In this document: one piece after another, positions 17,397 to 25,701 of the stretch
Layout of the letters: every line of letters begins with the position of its first letter
Numbering within the stretch: position 1 is the first letter of the stretch
DNA from: Acidovorax sp. CCYZU-2555
GTDB lineage: Bacteria; Pseudomonadota; Gammaproteobacteria; Burkholderiales; Burkholderiaceae_C
Direction of reading: 5' to 3'
Assembly (NCBI RefSeq): GCF_018413525.1
Contig: NZ_JAHCDD010000031.1
Coordinates: 1-57,829 of the forward strand
Length of the DNA stretch: 57,829 nucleotides
The notes under the pieces: generated by a model
What the model was told of the DNA's origin: nothing
What the model saw: only the letters and a program-made list of their open reading frames with translations
Database searches by the model: none
Translations under genes and position numbers: made by a program

Positions 17397-18398
17397 ATGA
17401 ATTCTTCCACCTCTTCCCGACTGAGCCGCCGTGGCCTGCTGCTGTGCGCCGCAGCCCTGGCCAGCCCGCTGGTCGTGCCGCTGGCCCACGCCGAAAGCGC
17501 CTACCCCGCCAAGCCGGTCACCCTGCTCGTACCCTATCCCGCCGGAGGCGCCAACGACGCGGTGGCGCGGCTCATCGGCCTGAAGATGGGCGAGAACCTC
17601 AAGCAGCCGGTGGTCATCGACAACCGGCCCGGCGCGGGCACCACCATAGGCACCGCGCTGGCCGCCAAGGCCCAGGCCGACGGCTATACGCTGGTGCTGG
17701 GCTCGCTGGCCAGCCATGCCGTCAGCCCGCATCTGTATGCCCGCCCCGGCTACGACGCGGTGGCCGACTTCGCGCCCATCGGCATGATCGGCGTGGTACC
17801 CCTGGTGCTGGTCGTGGCCCAGGACTCGCCCTACACCGACCTGAAGTCCCTGGTGGAGGCGGCGCGCAAGCAGCCGGGCCAGCTCAACTACGGCTCGTCG
17901 GGCAACGGATCGCCGCTGCACCTGGGCGCCGAGCTGTTCAAGCAGCGCGCCCAGCTGCAGATCAACCATGTGCCTTACAAGGGCGGCAACGCCCACACCA
18001 TGGACCTGATGGGCGGGCGGCTGGACATGATCATGGACACCTTGACCAGCGCCTCGCCGCTGCTCAAGAGCGGCAAGGTGCGCGCCCTGGCCGTGGCTTC
18101 GGCATCACGTCTGCCCGAGCTGCAGAACGTGCCCACTTTCGCCGAGGCCGGCTATCCAGGCTTCGAGGTCAACGCCTGGTATGCGCTGTACGCACCGGCC
18201 AAGACTGGCAAGGACGTGCTGGCGCGCCTGAACGCCTCGCTCACCCAGGTGCTCAAGCTGCCTGACGTGCAGGAGAAATTCGCCCTGCTCGGCGTGCGCA
18301 CCCGGGCCGGCTCGCCCCAGGAGCTGGCCAGCTTCACCACGGACGAATGGAGCCGCTACGGCAAGGTGATCCAATCGGCAGGCATTCGTATCGACTGA
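17397..18398 (+). CDS. Bug/TctC-family periplasmic substrate-binding protein
   Basis: 333 residues. The signal sequence (SRLSRRGLLLCAAALAS) carries a twin arginine and could use Tat or Sec. The mature protein starts with YPAKPVTLLVPYPAGGANDAV, the Bug signature, and continues with DNRPGAGTTIG, YGSSGNGSPLHLGAELF and HVPYKGGNAHTMDLMGG. The ATG at 17397 follows an AGGAGA ribosome-binding site; an upstream in-frame ATG at 17325 lacks one. It is the second Bug gene of this catabolic region and lies directly before a D-2-hydroxyacid dehydrogenase gene. A 171-base gap separates it from the aldehyde dehydrogenase, so it may start its own transcript. Ligand unknown, probably a carboxylate. Confidence 0.9.
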   Translation: MNSSTSSRLSRRGLLLCAAALASPLVVPLAHAESAYPAKPVTLLVPYPAGGANDAVARLIGLKMGENLKQPVVIDNRPGAGTTIGTALAAKAQADGYTLVLGSLASHAVSPHLYARPGYDAVADFAPIGMIGVVPLVLVVAQDSPYTDLKSLVEAARKQPGQLNYGSSGNGSPLHLGAELFKQRAQLQINHVPYKGGNAHTMDLMGGRLDMIMDTLTSASPLLKSGKVRALAVASASRLPELQNVPTFAEAGYPGFEVNAWYALYAPAKTGKDVLARLNASLTQVLKLPDVQEKFALLGVRTRAGSPQELASFTTDEWSRYGKVIQSAGIRID

Positions 18399-18409
18399 GC
18401 TTTTCACCC

Positions 18410-19366
18410 ATGTCCCCACACTTCCACGTTCTCGTCACCGCGTCACACTGGGCCGAGCCCGCGCAACGCATCATTGAGCAGGCCGGCGGCCAGGTGCATT
18501 TTCTGTCCGGCAGCCCCACCGAAGACGCGCTGGCCGCACGCCTGGCCGAGACCGGCGCGCAGGCCATCGTGCTGCGCGGCTCGCCTCCCATCACCGCCCG
18601 CGTGCTGACAGCGTCGCCGCAGCTGCGCATCGTGGCCAAGAACGGCGCCGGCGTGGACAGTGTGGACCTGGAAGCGGCGCGCGCGCGCGGCATTGCCGTG
18701 GCCGTGGCACCCGGCGCCAATGCCGGCGCCGTGGCCGAGCATGCCGTGGCCCTGATGCTGGCGCTCACGCGCCAGCTGCTGCAGCTCGACCGCATGGTGC
18801 GCGCCGGCGAATGGGCCGGCAGCACCTGGCAGGGTCGCGACTTTCGCGGCGCCACGGTGGGCATCATCGGTTACGGCAGCATAGGCCGCGCGACCGCGCA
18901 GCTGGCCAGCGCCCTGGGCGCGCGGGTGCTGGTGCTGCGGCCCCAGGGCCAGGCCGACGGCTTTGCCACCGAGGCCGAGCTGCACCGCCTGCTGCCCCAA
19001 CTCGACATCCTGAGCCTGCACTGCCCGCTGACCGAGCGCAGCCGGGGCCTGATCGGCGCACCCGAGCTGGCCCTGCTGCCACGCGGCAGCCTGCTGATCA
19101 ACACCGCGCGCGGTCCCGTCGTGGACGAGACCGCACTCATCGCTGCATTGCGCAGCGGCCAGCTCGGCGGCGCCGGCCTGGACACTTTCGATACCGAGCC
19201 CCTGCCCGCCGACCATCCCCTGGCAGCACTGGACCAGGTGCTGCTCACCCCCCATGTGGCGGGCGTGACGCGCGATGCCGCCCTGCAGGTCTCCACCATG
19301 ACCGCGCAAAATATCGTGGACCATCTGGCCCACACCCCATTGCCCGCCCTCCACCGGGTTGCCTGA
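18410..19366 (+). CDS. D-isomer-specific 2-hydroxyacid dehydrogenase
   Basis: 318 residues with the fold of the phosphoglycerate dehydrogenase / glyoxylate-hydroxypyruvate reductase family. The NAD(P)-binding Rossmann motif is GIIGYGSIGRATAQL. The catalytic triad is recognisable: Arg in INTARGPVVDE, Glu in DTFDTEPLP and His in LTPHVAGVT. It interconverts a D-2-hydroxyacid and the 2-keto acid. The ATG at 18410 is taken because it begins right at the conserved N-terminal strand (HFHVLVTASHW) and 11 bases after the preceding stop. It is in line with the HpcH/HpaI aldolase 36 bases downstream; reduction of a hydroxypyruvate- or tartronate-semialdehyde-like product would be a plausible job, but the substrate is not visible. 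Confidence 0.85.
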   Translation: MSPHFHVLVTASHWAEPAQRIIEQAGGQVHFLSGSPTEDALAARLAETGAQAIVLRGSPPITARVLTASPQLRIVAKNGAGVDSVDLEAARARGIAVAVAPGANAGAVAEHAVALMLALTRQLLQLDRMVRAGEWAGSTWQGRDFRGATVGIIGYGSIGRATAQLASALGARVLVLRPQGQADGFATEAELHRLLPQLDILSLHCPLTERSRGLIGAPELALLPRGSLLINTARGPVVDETALIAALRSGQLGGAGLDTFDTEPLPADHPLAALDQVLLTPHVAGVTRDAALQVSTMTAQNIVDHLAHTPLPALHRVA

Positions 19367-19402
19367 GACGCTCTTAGCGCCCGAACTCCACCCACCGATC
19401 AC

Positions 19403-20212
19403 ATGCCCGCAAACAACCCCTTCAAGGCCGCACTGGCCGCTCAGCAGCCTCAGGTCGGCCTCTGGCTTTCCATGGCGGATCCCTACATGGCCGAAGTCAG
19501 CGCCAGCACCGGCTTCGACTGGCTGCTGATCGACGGCGAGCACGCGCCCAACGACCTGAAGTCGACGCTGGGCGCGCTGCAGGCCGTCGCACCGCACCGG
19601 GCCCAGCCCGTGGTGCGCGCGGTGCAGGGCGATACGGCGCTGATCAAGCAACTGCTCGATATCGGCGCCAAGACGCTGCTCGTGCCCATGGTCGATACCG
19701 CCGAACAGGCGCGCGCGCTTGTATCGGCCACGCGCTATCCGCCGCTGGGGATTCGCGGTGTCGGCAGCGCGGTCGCGCGTGCTTCGCAGTGGAGCGCGCG
19801 CGCCGATTATCTCGATGTCGCCGATGACGAAATCTGTCTGCTGGTACAGGCCGAGACCGTGGCGGCGCTGGACAACCTCGAAGAAATCTGCGCGGTCGAT
19901 GGCGTGCACGGCGTGTTCATAGGCCCGGCCGATCTGGCCGCGTCCATGGGCTTTCGCGGACGTCCCGGTCACCCTGAAGTGCAGGCCGCGATAGAAAATG
20001 CGATGCGCACCATCATCGCTTCGGGCAAGGCCGCCGGTACACTCACGTCCGACCCGGCGCTGGCCCGCCGCTATCTCGATCTCGGTTGCACTTTCGTTGC
20101 CGTGGGGGTCGATGTGCTGCTGTACGCCAAGGCGGCGCGCAGCCTGGCCGGCGACTTCCTGGGCAAGCCGGCCGAAACAGCGGCCCCTGCCGATTCCCGC
20201 GGAGCCTATTGA
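19403..20212 (+). CDS. HpcH/HpaI-family class II aldolase
   Basis: 269 residues, the family's usual length. Key residues of the pyruvate-enolate aldolases are in place: the base His in IDGEHAPND, substrate Arg in PVVRAVQGD, metal ligand Glu in [10 protein letters not shown] and metal ligand Asp in [10 protein letters not shown]. These enzymes (HpaI, GarL, RhmA) split 2-keto-3-deoxy or 4-hydroxy-2-keto acids into pyruvate and an aldehyde, using a divalent metal. Here the likely substrate is the keto-deoxy acid produced by the UxaA/GarD-type dehydratase encoded upstream, and the aldehyde product could go to the aldehyde dehydrogenase. The next gene begins three bases after the stop, so the two are coupled. 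The name HpaI, GarL or RhmA cannot be chosen from sequence. Confidence 0.85.
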   Translation: MPANNPFKAALAAQQPQVGLWLSMADPYMAEVSASTGFDWLLIDGEHAPNDLKSTLGALQAVAPHRAQPVVRAVQGDTALIKQLLDIGAKTLLVPMVDTAEQARALVSATRYPPLGIRGVGSAVARASQWSARADYLDVADDEICLLVQAETVAALDNLEEICAVDGVHGVFIGPADLAASMGFRGRPGHPEVQAAIENAMRTIIASGKAAGTLTSDPALARRYLDLGCTFVAVGVDVLLYAKAARSLAGDFLGKPAETAAPADSRGAY

Positions 20213-20214
20213 AC

Positions 20215-21669
20215 ATGTCCTCGACTTCCCAAATTTCCCCAGCGCTGGTGCTCGAAGGCCTGCGCGCCATCGTCGGCGAGAAAGCCTGCATTGAAGTCGC
20301 CAGCGACATGCAGCCTTTCACCACCGACTACCGCAAGCTGTACCACGGCAAGGCGCTGGCCGTCGTGCTGCCGGCGAACACGCAGCAGGTCAGCGAAGTG
20401 CTGGCGCTGTGCTTCAAGAACAACGTGCCGGTGGTGCCGCAGGGCGGCAATACCTCGCTGATGGGCGGCGCCGTGCCCGACGCCGCCGGTGATGCCGTGG
20501 TGCTCAATCTGCGCCGCATGAACCAGGTGCAGGAACTCGACACCGTCAACGACACGATGACGCTGCAGGCCGGCGTGACGCTGCAGGCCGCGCGCGCCGC
20601 GGCCGAGGAGTCCGGGCGCCTGTTCCCGCTGCGCATAGGTTCCGAAGGCTCGTGCCAGATCGGCGGCAATCTCTCGACGAATGCCGGCGGCACGGCCGTG
20701 CTGCGCTACGGCAACATGCGCGATCTGACGCTGGGCATAGAAGCCGTGCTGCCCGACGGCCGCATCTATTCGTCGCTGCGCGGACTGCGCAAGGACAACA
20801 CCGGCTACGACCTCAAGCAGCTGTTCATCGGTTCGGAAGGCACGCTGGGCATCATCACCGCCGCCGTGCTCAAGCTGATGCCGCTGCCTAGCGCCAGCGC
20901 CGTCGCCTGGATCGCCGTGAAGGACCCGCATGCGGCCGTGGAGCTGCTGACCGAAGCCAAGCGCGCCGCCGGCCAGTCCGTGACGGCGTTCGAGCTGATC
21001 TCGGGCCCGGCGCTGACGCTGGTGCTCGAATCGATGCCGCAGTTCAGCGCGCCGCTGCCCAGCGCGCACGACTGGATGGTGCTGATAGAGCTGACTTCGG
21101 GCAGCGACGCCGAAGGCCTGGACGCGACGCTGATGTCGATTCTCGAACAAGGCATGGAGCGCGGCCTGGTGACCGACGCGGCGATCGCCGCGAGCATCGC
21201 CGACGCACGCGCGTTCTGGCAGTTGCGCGAAGAGATCTCGGACGCCCAGACGCGCGAAGGCGGCAGCATCAAGTGCGACATCTCCATTCCGCTGTCGAAG
21301 ATCGCCGACTTCATCGCCGACGCCTCGGCCCAGGTGCTGGCGCTCGCGCCCGATGCACGCATGGTGATCTACGGCCACATGGGCGACGGCAACGTGCACT
21401 TCAACCCGCTGCGCCCCAAGGGCGCGCCGGCGAAGGAGTTTCTGGCGGAAAACTACGTGCGCGTCTCGCACGCGGTCGACGGCCTGGCGACGCGCCAGAA
21501 CGGCTCGATCTCGGCCGAACACGGCATAGGCGTGGCCAAGCGCGACGACCTGCTGGAGTGCAAGTCGCCCGTGGAGCTGGAACTGATGTGGCAGATCAAG
21601 CGCGCGCTCGATCCGCGCAATTTGCTCAATCCGGGGAAGGTGTTGCCGGTGCCGGAGGGGGCGGCGTAA
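20215..21669 (+). CDS. FAD-binding D-2-hydroxyacid dehydrogenase (D-lactate / D-2-hydroxyglutarate type)
   Basis: 484 residues, FAD-linked oxidase of the GlcD/Dld2 superfamily. FAD-domain motifs are VVPQGGNTSLMGGAVP and CQIGGNLSTNAGGTAVLRYG. The C-terminal catalytic domain carries YGHMGDGNVHFNPL and SAEHGIGVAKRDDL with the conserved His residues. The subtype resembles D-2-hydroxyglutarate / D-lactate dehydrogenases more than GlcD proper. The ATG at 20215 sits three bases after the aldolase stop; the frame is open upstream but that part overlaps the aldolase gene. It is the last gene of the catabolic run, and probably oxidises a D-2-hydroxyacid made or taken up by the same pathway. A second member of the same superfamily lies on the other strand at 10521. 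Confidence 0.85.
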   Translation: MSSTSQISPALVLEGLRAIVGEKACIEVASDMQPFTTDYRKLYHGKALAVVLPANTQQVSEVLALCFKNNVPVVPQGGNTSLMGGAVPDAAGDAVVLNLRRMNQVQELDTVNDTMTLQAGVTLQAARAAAEESGRLFPLRIGSEGSCQIGGNLSTNAGGTAVLRYGNMRDLTLGIEAVLPDGRIYSSLRGLRKDNTGYDLKQLFIGSEGTLGIITAAVLKLMPLPSASAVAWIAVKDPHAAVELLTEAKRAAGQSVTAFELISGPALTLVLESMPQFSAPLPSAHDWMVLIELTSGSDAEGLDATLMSILEQGMERGLVTDAAIAASIADARAFWQLREEISDAQTREGGSIKCDISIPLSKIADFIADASAQVLALAPDARMVIYGHMGDGNVHFNPLRPKGAPAKEFLAENYVRVSHAVDGLATRQNGSISAEHGIGVAKRDDLLECKSPVELELMWQIKRALDPRNLLNPGKVLPVPEGAA

Positions 21670-21751
21670 CGCGCCACAGATCGCCCTGCGATAGGCTTGC
21701 GCAAGTCTGCTGAGGGCGTGCGGTTTGATTTGGCGTGACGTTTGCTCTCCC

Positions 21752-21876
21752 GTTCGTCCTGAGCTTGTCGAAGGATGAACGGCCACCTTCTATGGATGCA
21801 AATCTCTTTTTTGCTGCGCAGTTCTCAAACGCAGATTGCGCCCTGAAACGCCCTTCGACAGGCTCAGGGCGAACGG
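21752..21876. repeat. Pair of inverted copies of a dispersed TTCGACA-type repeat
   Basis: One copy (21752-21782) contains TCGTCCTGAGCTTGTCGAAGG. A second copy (21850-21876), in opposite orientation, contains CCTTCGACAGGCTCAGGGCG. About 67 bases separate them, so a long hairpin can form in RNA between the convergent catabolic and LysR genes. The same element recurs, again as an inverted pair, at 48939-49003. This type of short repeat is widespread in Burkholderiales (general knowledge). Confidence 0.75.
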
Positions 21877-21892
21877 TTTGGGGCGTTTGTAG

Positions 21893-22870
21893 TCAGGAAA
21901 CGGCTTGACTAAGCCACTGCGCAAAGGCAGAGCACTCCCACCTATCCATGGTCCCCGTATGCCAGCATAAATAATGCGCATGCGGGCTCGCCACGTCGAG
22001 CGGAAACAGCCGCACCAGCGTGCCGTTGTCGATCCAGGCCGCGCCCAGCTTGAGGCGCACGGGGGCTATGCCCATGCCAGCGGCGGCGGCGTCGCACAGC
22101 AGGCCTATGTCGTGGAACTGCGAGCCTTCGACGGGTTCGGGCCAGGCCAGGCCCGCGGCGTCGAACCAGCCGCGCCAGGGCTCCAGCGGGCTGCGCAGCA
22201 GCGGCAGACCTTCCATGTCGGCCGGATGTTCGAACGGGCCGTGGGCGCGCACGAACGCCGGCGAGGCCAGCGGCGTCATCACGTCGCGCGCGATTTCCAC
22301 ATGTTCCATGTCGGCGTAATGGCCGGGGCCGAAGCGCACGATCAGGTCGGCGTCTTCGGCGACCACGTCGAGCAGCGGAATGCTCACATGCAGTTCGAGA
22401 TCGATTTCGGGATAGGCCTCGGTGAACTGGCTCAGCCGCGGAATGAGCATGCAGCGCGCGAACGTCGGCGTCACCGCGAGCTTGAGGCGTTTGCGCCCGG
22501 GCACGGCCGCGCCGCCGGGAAAGCGCTGCAGCGCACCCAGCCCTTCACGCACATGCGACAGATAGGCGCTGCCTTCGCTGGTCAGCGAAAAATCGGCGCG
22601 CCCGAACAGCCGGCTGCCCAGCATCTGTTCCAGCTGGCGCACGCGGTGGCTCACGGCGCTGGGTGTGACGCACAGCTCCTCGGCGGTCTGCGTCACGCTG
22701 CGCAGCCGGGCCAGCGCCTCGAAGGTCAGCAGGCACTGGATAGGCGGAATGCGCCTGGCCGCCACCGCTCTGGGCACCACCGGACTGGGAGCGGGCGCGG
22801 CCACGACGTCGATCAGCGGAAGACGACGGTCTTGTGGCCGTTGAGGATCACGCGGCGTTCGCTGTGCCAC
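21893..22870 (-). CDS. LysR-family transcriptional regulator (GcvA-like)
   Basis: The helix-turn-helix is RIPPIQCLLTFEALARLRSVTQTAEEL followed by TPSAVSHRVRQLEQMLGSRLF; this RxPPxxxLxxFE start is that of the GcvA/AmpR subgroup of LysR regulators. The effector domain follows with KRLKLAVTPTFARCMLIPRLSQF. The ATG at 22870 gives 325 residues but overlaps the end of purU by 58 bases. GTG codons at 22780 and 22777 give a more GcvA-like N-terminus and no overlap. Neither has a convincing ribosome-binding site, so the start is uncertain. It is convergent with the dehydrogenase gene ending at 21669 and in line with purU. The regulated genes are unknown. Confidence 0.85.
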   Translation of the reverse strand: MAQRTPRDPQRPQDRRLPLIDVVAAPAPSPVVPRAVAARRIPPIQCLLTFEALARLRSVTQTAEELCVTPSAVSHRVRQLEQMLGSRLFGRADFSLTSEGSAYLSHVREGLGALQRFPGGAAVPGRKRLKLAVTPTFARCMLIPRLSQFTEAYPEIDLELHVSIPLLDVVAEDADLIVRFGPGHYADMEHVEIARDVMTPLASPAFVRAHGPFEHPADMEGLPLLRSPLEPWRGWFDAAGLAWPEPVEGSQFHDIGLLCDAAAAGMGIAPVRLKLGAAWIDNGTLVRLFPLDVASPHAHYLCWHTGTMDRWECSAFAQWLSQAVS

Positions 22871-23661
22871 TTGACGGCACGCGCCAGCACCTGGCTTTCG
22901 GTGTCGCGGCCGCGGGCCGTGAGGTCCTCGACGGTGTCGGTGTGGTCGGCGCGCGCCACGTCCTGCTCGATGATCGGGCCTTCGTCGAGGTCGGCAGTGA
23001 CGTAGTGGGCAGTGGCGCCGATCAGCTTCACGCCGCGGTCATGGGCCTGGTAGTAAGGCTTGGCGCCCTTGAAGCTGGGCAGGAAGCTGTGGTGGATGTT
23101 GATCGCCCGGCCCGAGAGCTTGATGCACAGGTCGTTCGACAGCACCTGCATATAGCGCGCCAGCACCACGAGTTCGGCGCCTTCTGCCTCGATAATCTCG
23201 AACTGCCGCGCCTCGGCCTGGGCCTTGGTCGCCGCCGTGACGGGAATATGGTGGAAAGGCACGTTGTAGCTCGCCGCGAGCTGGTAGAAGTCGCGGTGGT
23301 TGCTGATGATGGCGCGGATGTCGATGGGCAGCAGGCCCGACTTCCAGCGGAACAGCAGATCGTTGAGGCAGTGGCCTTCCTTGCTGACGAGCAGCACGGT
23401 CTTCATGTTTTCCGAGCGGGAATGCAGGCTCCAGCGCATCTCGAAGCGGCCCGCGAGTTCGGCCAGCGCCGTCTTGAGCGTGGCTGCGTCGGTGTCGGTG
23501 CAGACGAACTGCACGCGCATGAAGAACAGGCCGGTGGCGCCGTCGTTGTACTGCGCGGCTTCTTCGATGTTGGCGCCCTGTTCGAGCAGGAAGCCCGAAA
23601 CAGCGTGCACCAGCCCGCGACGGTCGGGGCAGGATAGGGTAAGAATGTAGGCTTGGGTCAT
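22813..23661 (-). CDS. purU: Formyltetrahydrofolate deformylase
   Basis: 282 residues. There is an N-terminal ACT domain (YILTLSCPDRRGLVHAVSGFL) and a C-terminal formyltransferase-like domain with INIHHSFLPSFKGAKPY, LIGATAHYVTADLDEGPIIEQ and the catalytic Asp in TADLDEGP. This is the full PurU architecture. The enzyme hydrolyses 10-formyl-tetrahydrofolate to formate and tetrahydrofolate, balancing one-carbon pools and supplying formate to PurT. The frame stays open far upstream, but the ATG at 23661 starts exactly where the ACT domain begins, and the region beyond is covered by the gene on the opposite strand. Divergent from the PAS-GGDEF-EAL gene by 51 bases, so the two promoters are close together. 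Confidence 0.95.
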   Translation of the reverse strand: MTQAYILTLSCPDRRGLVHAVSGFLLEQGANIEEAAQYNDGATGLFFMRVQFVCTDTDAATLKTALAELAGRFEMRWSLHSRSENMKTVLLVSKEGHCLNDLLFRWKSGLLPIDIRAIISNHRDFYQLAASYNVPFHHIPVTAATKAQAEARQFEIIEAEGAELVVLARYMQVLSNDLCIKLSGRAINIHHSFLPSFKGAKPYYQAHDRGVKLIGATAHYVTADLDEGPIIEQDVARADHTDTVEDLTARGRDTESQVLARAVKWHSERRVILNGHKTVVFR

Positions 23662-23712
23662 AGCCCTGCGATTGTCGCAGCAAGGGCCGTCGATTGTGGA
23701 TTGAGGAAATAC

Positions 23713-25701
23713 ATGCATAAAGAGGGCGCAGCCCAACCGACCTGGCCGTACTGGATTCTGGCGCTGTATACGCTGACCGCGCTGCTGTGGCTGGCGGGCA
23801 GCGAGCGGCTGCTGATGCACTGGACCCAGGATGCAGCCCAGGTCGCGCGCTGGAAGGATTGGCAGGGCTATGTGTCCATCTTTCTGAACGCGGTGATGGC
23901 CGGCTGGCTGCTGCGCCGCCTGCTGCGCTCCGAGGCCGTGCGCCGCGCCGAGGTGCTGCGCCGTGCGGCGCTGCAGCGCCAGCAGGAAGAACGCCAGCGC
24001 CTGGCCGCGACCGTGGTCGACAACACCATCGAAGGCGTGATCGTGACCGACGCCAACAGCAAGATCCTGTCGGTGAATGCGGCCTTCACGCGCCTTCTGG
24101 GCTATACCGAACAGGAAATGCTGGGCCAGACGCCGCGCCTGTTCAAGTCGGGCCGCCATGGCCAGGCCTTCTATGAAGCCATGTGGGACAGCATGAACAG
24201 CACCGGCCACTGGCAGGGCGAGATCTGGAACCGGCGCAAGAACGGCGAAGTGTTTCCCGAGCGCATGTCGCTGAGCGCGGTGTATGACAGCGCCAACCGC
24301 GTCACGCATTACGTCAGCATGTTCACCGACATCTCCGCGGAAAAAGCCCAGCAGAAACGCCTCGAATACCTGGCGCGCAAGGACCCGCTGACCGGGCTCG
24401 ACAACCGCGCCTGGTTCGGCAACCGGCTCGAAAAGGCCTTGGTGGCCGCCGGTGCCCCGTCCAGTCAGCTCGCGGTGCTGCTGATCAACATCAATCGCCT
24501 GCGCGATTTCAACGACAGCTACGGCCATGCGGTCGGCGACCAGGTGCTGTGCCATGTCGCGGCGCGCGTGCAGGCGGCGCTGCGCCCTGGCGATCTGATA
24601 GGGCGCATGGCGGGCGACGAGATCGCCGTGGCCGCGCTCGATCTGGGCAGCGACGGCGACGCCGCGCATCTGGCCCAGCGGCTGATCGCGGCTGCCGCCC
24701 AGCCCTGGCATACGCCCGATGGCATGGAAGTGATCACTGGCGTGAGCATAGGCATATGCCTTTATCCGCGGCATGCGGGCACGGCCGAAGGCCTGCTGCA
24801 GGGCGCGCATTCGGCCGTGCATGTCGCCAAGCAGCACAGCGGCGTCGACGCCTGGTGCTTCTTCCAGGAAGACATGACCCAGGCCGCGCGCGAGCGCCTG
24901 GAGCTCGAGGCGCGGCTGCGCCAGGCGCTGGCCGACGGCCATCTGCGCCTTTACTACCAGCCGCAGATCGATATCGCGAGCGGCCGCCTGATTGGCGCCG
25001 AAGCGCTGCTGCGCTGGCTCGATCCGGTCGAAGGCCTGATTTCGCCGGCACGCTTCATTCCCGTGGCCGAAAGCTCGGGCGTGATCGGCCCCGTGGGCGA
25101 ATGGGTGATACGCGAAGCCTGTAGCCAGGGCCAGCGCTGGCGCGCGCTCGATCTGCCTGAAATCACGCTCGCGGTGAATGTGTCGCTGCACCAGTTCATG
25201 CTGACCGACATCGTCGGCAGCACGCAGGCGGCGCTGGCCGACGCGGGTTTTCCGGCCACGCAGCTCGAACTCGAAATCACCGAAAGCGCGCTGGCCCAGC
25301 AACCCGAAGAGGCCTTGCAGGTGCTGCGCAAGCTCAGCGGCCTGGGATTGCGGCTGGCGATCGACGACTTCGGCACGGGCTATTCGTCGCTGGCCCATCT
25401 CAAGCGCTTTCCCATCGATGTGCTGAAGATCGACCAGGGCTTCATTCGCGACATTCCGCAAAGCGGCGACGACATGGCGATCAGCGCGGCCGTGATCGCC
25501 ATGGGCCACAGCATGGGCCTCAAGGTGCTGGCCGAAGGCGTGGAAACCACCGAGCAGCTCGACTTCCTGCGCGAGCGCGGCTGCGATCAGTTCCAGGGCT
25601 ATCTGTGCAGCCGGCCCTTGCCGGCCGAGGCGTTCGAGGCGCTGCTGCGCAAGAGCAGCGAGGGGCCGCTGGTGGCGCCGGTGCCTGACCTATGCGCGTG
25701 A
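23713..25701 (+). CDS. Membrane PAS-GGDEF-EAL protein, probable c-di-GMP phosphodiesterase
   Basis: 662 residues. Two membrane segments near the N-terminus (WILALYTLTALLWLAG and YVSIFLNAVMAGWLL) are followed by a coiled stretch, then a PAS domain at about 100-215 (VVDNTIEGVIVTDANSKIL). The GGDEF domain at about 225-385 is degenerate: the signature reads MAGDE (299-303), and the metal-binding Asp positions in LININ (257-261) are Asn. The RxxD inhibitory-site motif is kept as Arg291-Pro-Gly-Asp294. The EAL domain looks complete, with Glu430-Ala-Leu, Asp551-Asp552 in DDFGTGYSS, LEITESAL, AEGVETTEQ and QGYLCSRPL. So it should break down c-di-GMP, with the GGDEF half acting as a sensor. The ATG at 23713 follows a TTGAGGAAA ribosome-binding site. 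Confidence 0.9.
   Translation: MHKEGAAQPTWPYWILALYTLTALLWLAGSERLLMHWTQDAAQVARWKDWQGYVSIFLNAVMAGWLLRRLLRSEAVRRAEVLRRAALQRQQEERQRLAATVVDNTIEGVIVTDANSKILSVNAAFTRLLGYTEQEMLGQTPRLFKSGRHGQAFYEAMWDSMNSTGHWQGEIWNRRKNGEVFPERMSLSAVYDSANRVTHYVSMFTDISAEKAQQKRLEYLARKDPLTGLDNRAWFGNRLEKALVAAGAPSSQLAVLLININRLRDFNDSYGHAVGDQVLCHVAARVQAALRPGDLIGRMAGDEIAVAALDLGSDGDAAHLAQRLIAAAAQPWHTPDGMEVITGVSIGICLYPRHAGTAEGLLQGAHSAVHVAKQHSGVDAWCFFQEDMTQAARERLELEARLRQALADGHLRLYYQPQIDIASGRLIGAEALLRWLDPVEGLISPARFIPVAESSGVIGPVGEWVIREACSQGQRWRALDLPEITLAVNVSLHQFMLTDIVGSTQAALADAGFPATQLELEITESALAQQPEEALQVLRKLSGLGLRLAIDDFGTGYSSLAHLKRFPIDVLKIDQGFIRDIPQSGDDMAISAAVIAMGHSMGLKVLAEGVETTEQLDFLRERGCDQFQGYLCSRPLPAEAFEALLRKSSEGPLVAPVPDLCA

Noticed and set aside
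23662..25509. N-terminal extension of purU by about 616 codons
   Set aside because: The frame lacks a stop, but it is antisense to the PAS-GGDEF-EAL gene and PurU starts naturally at its ACT domain at 23661.
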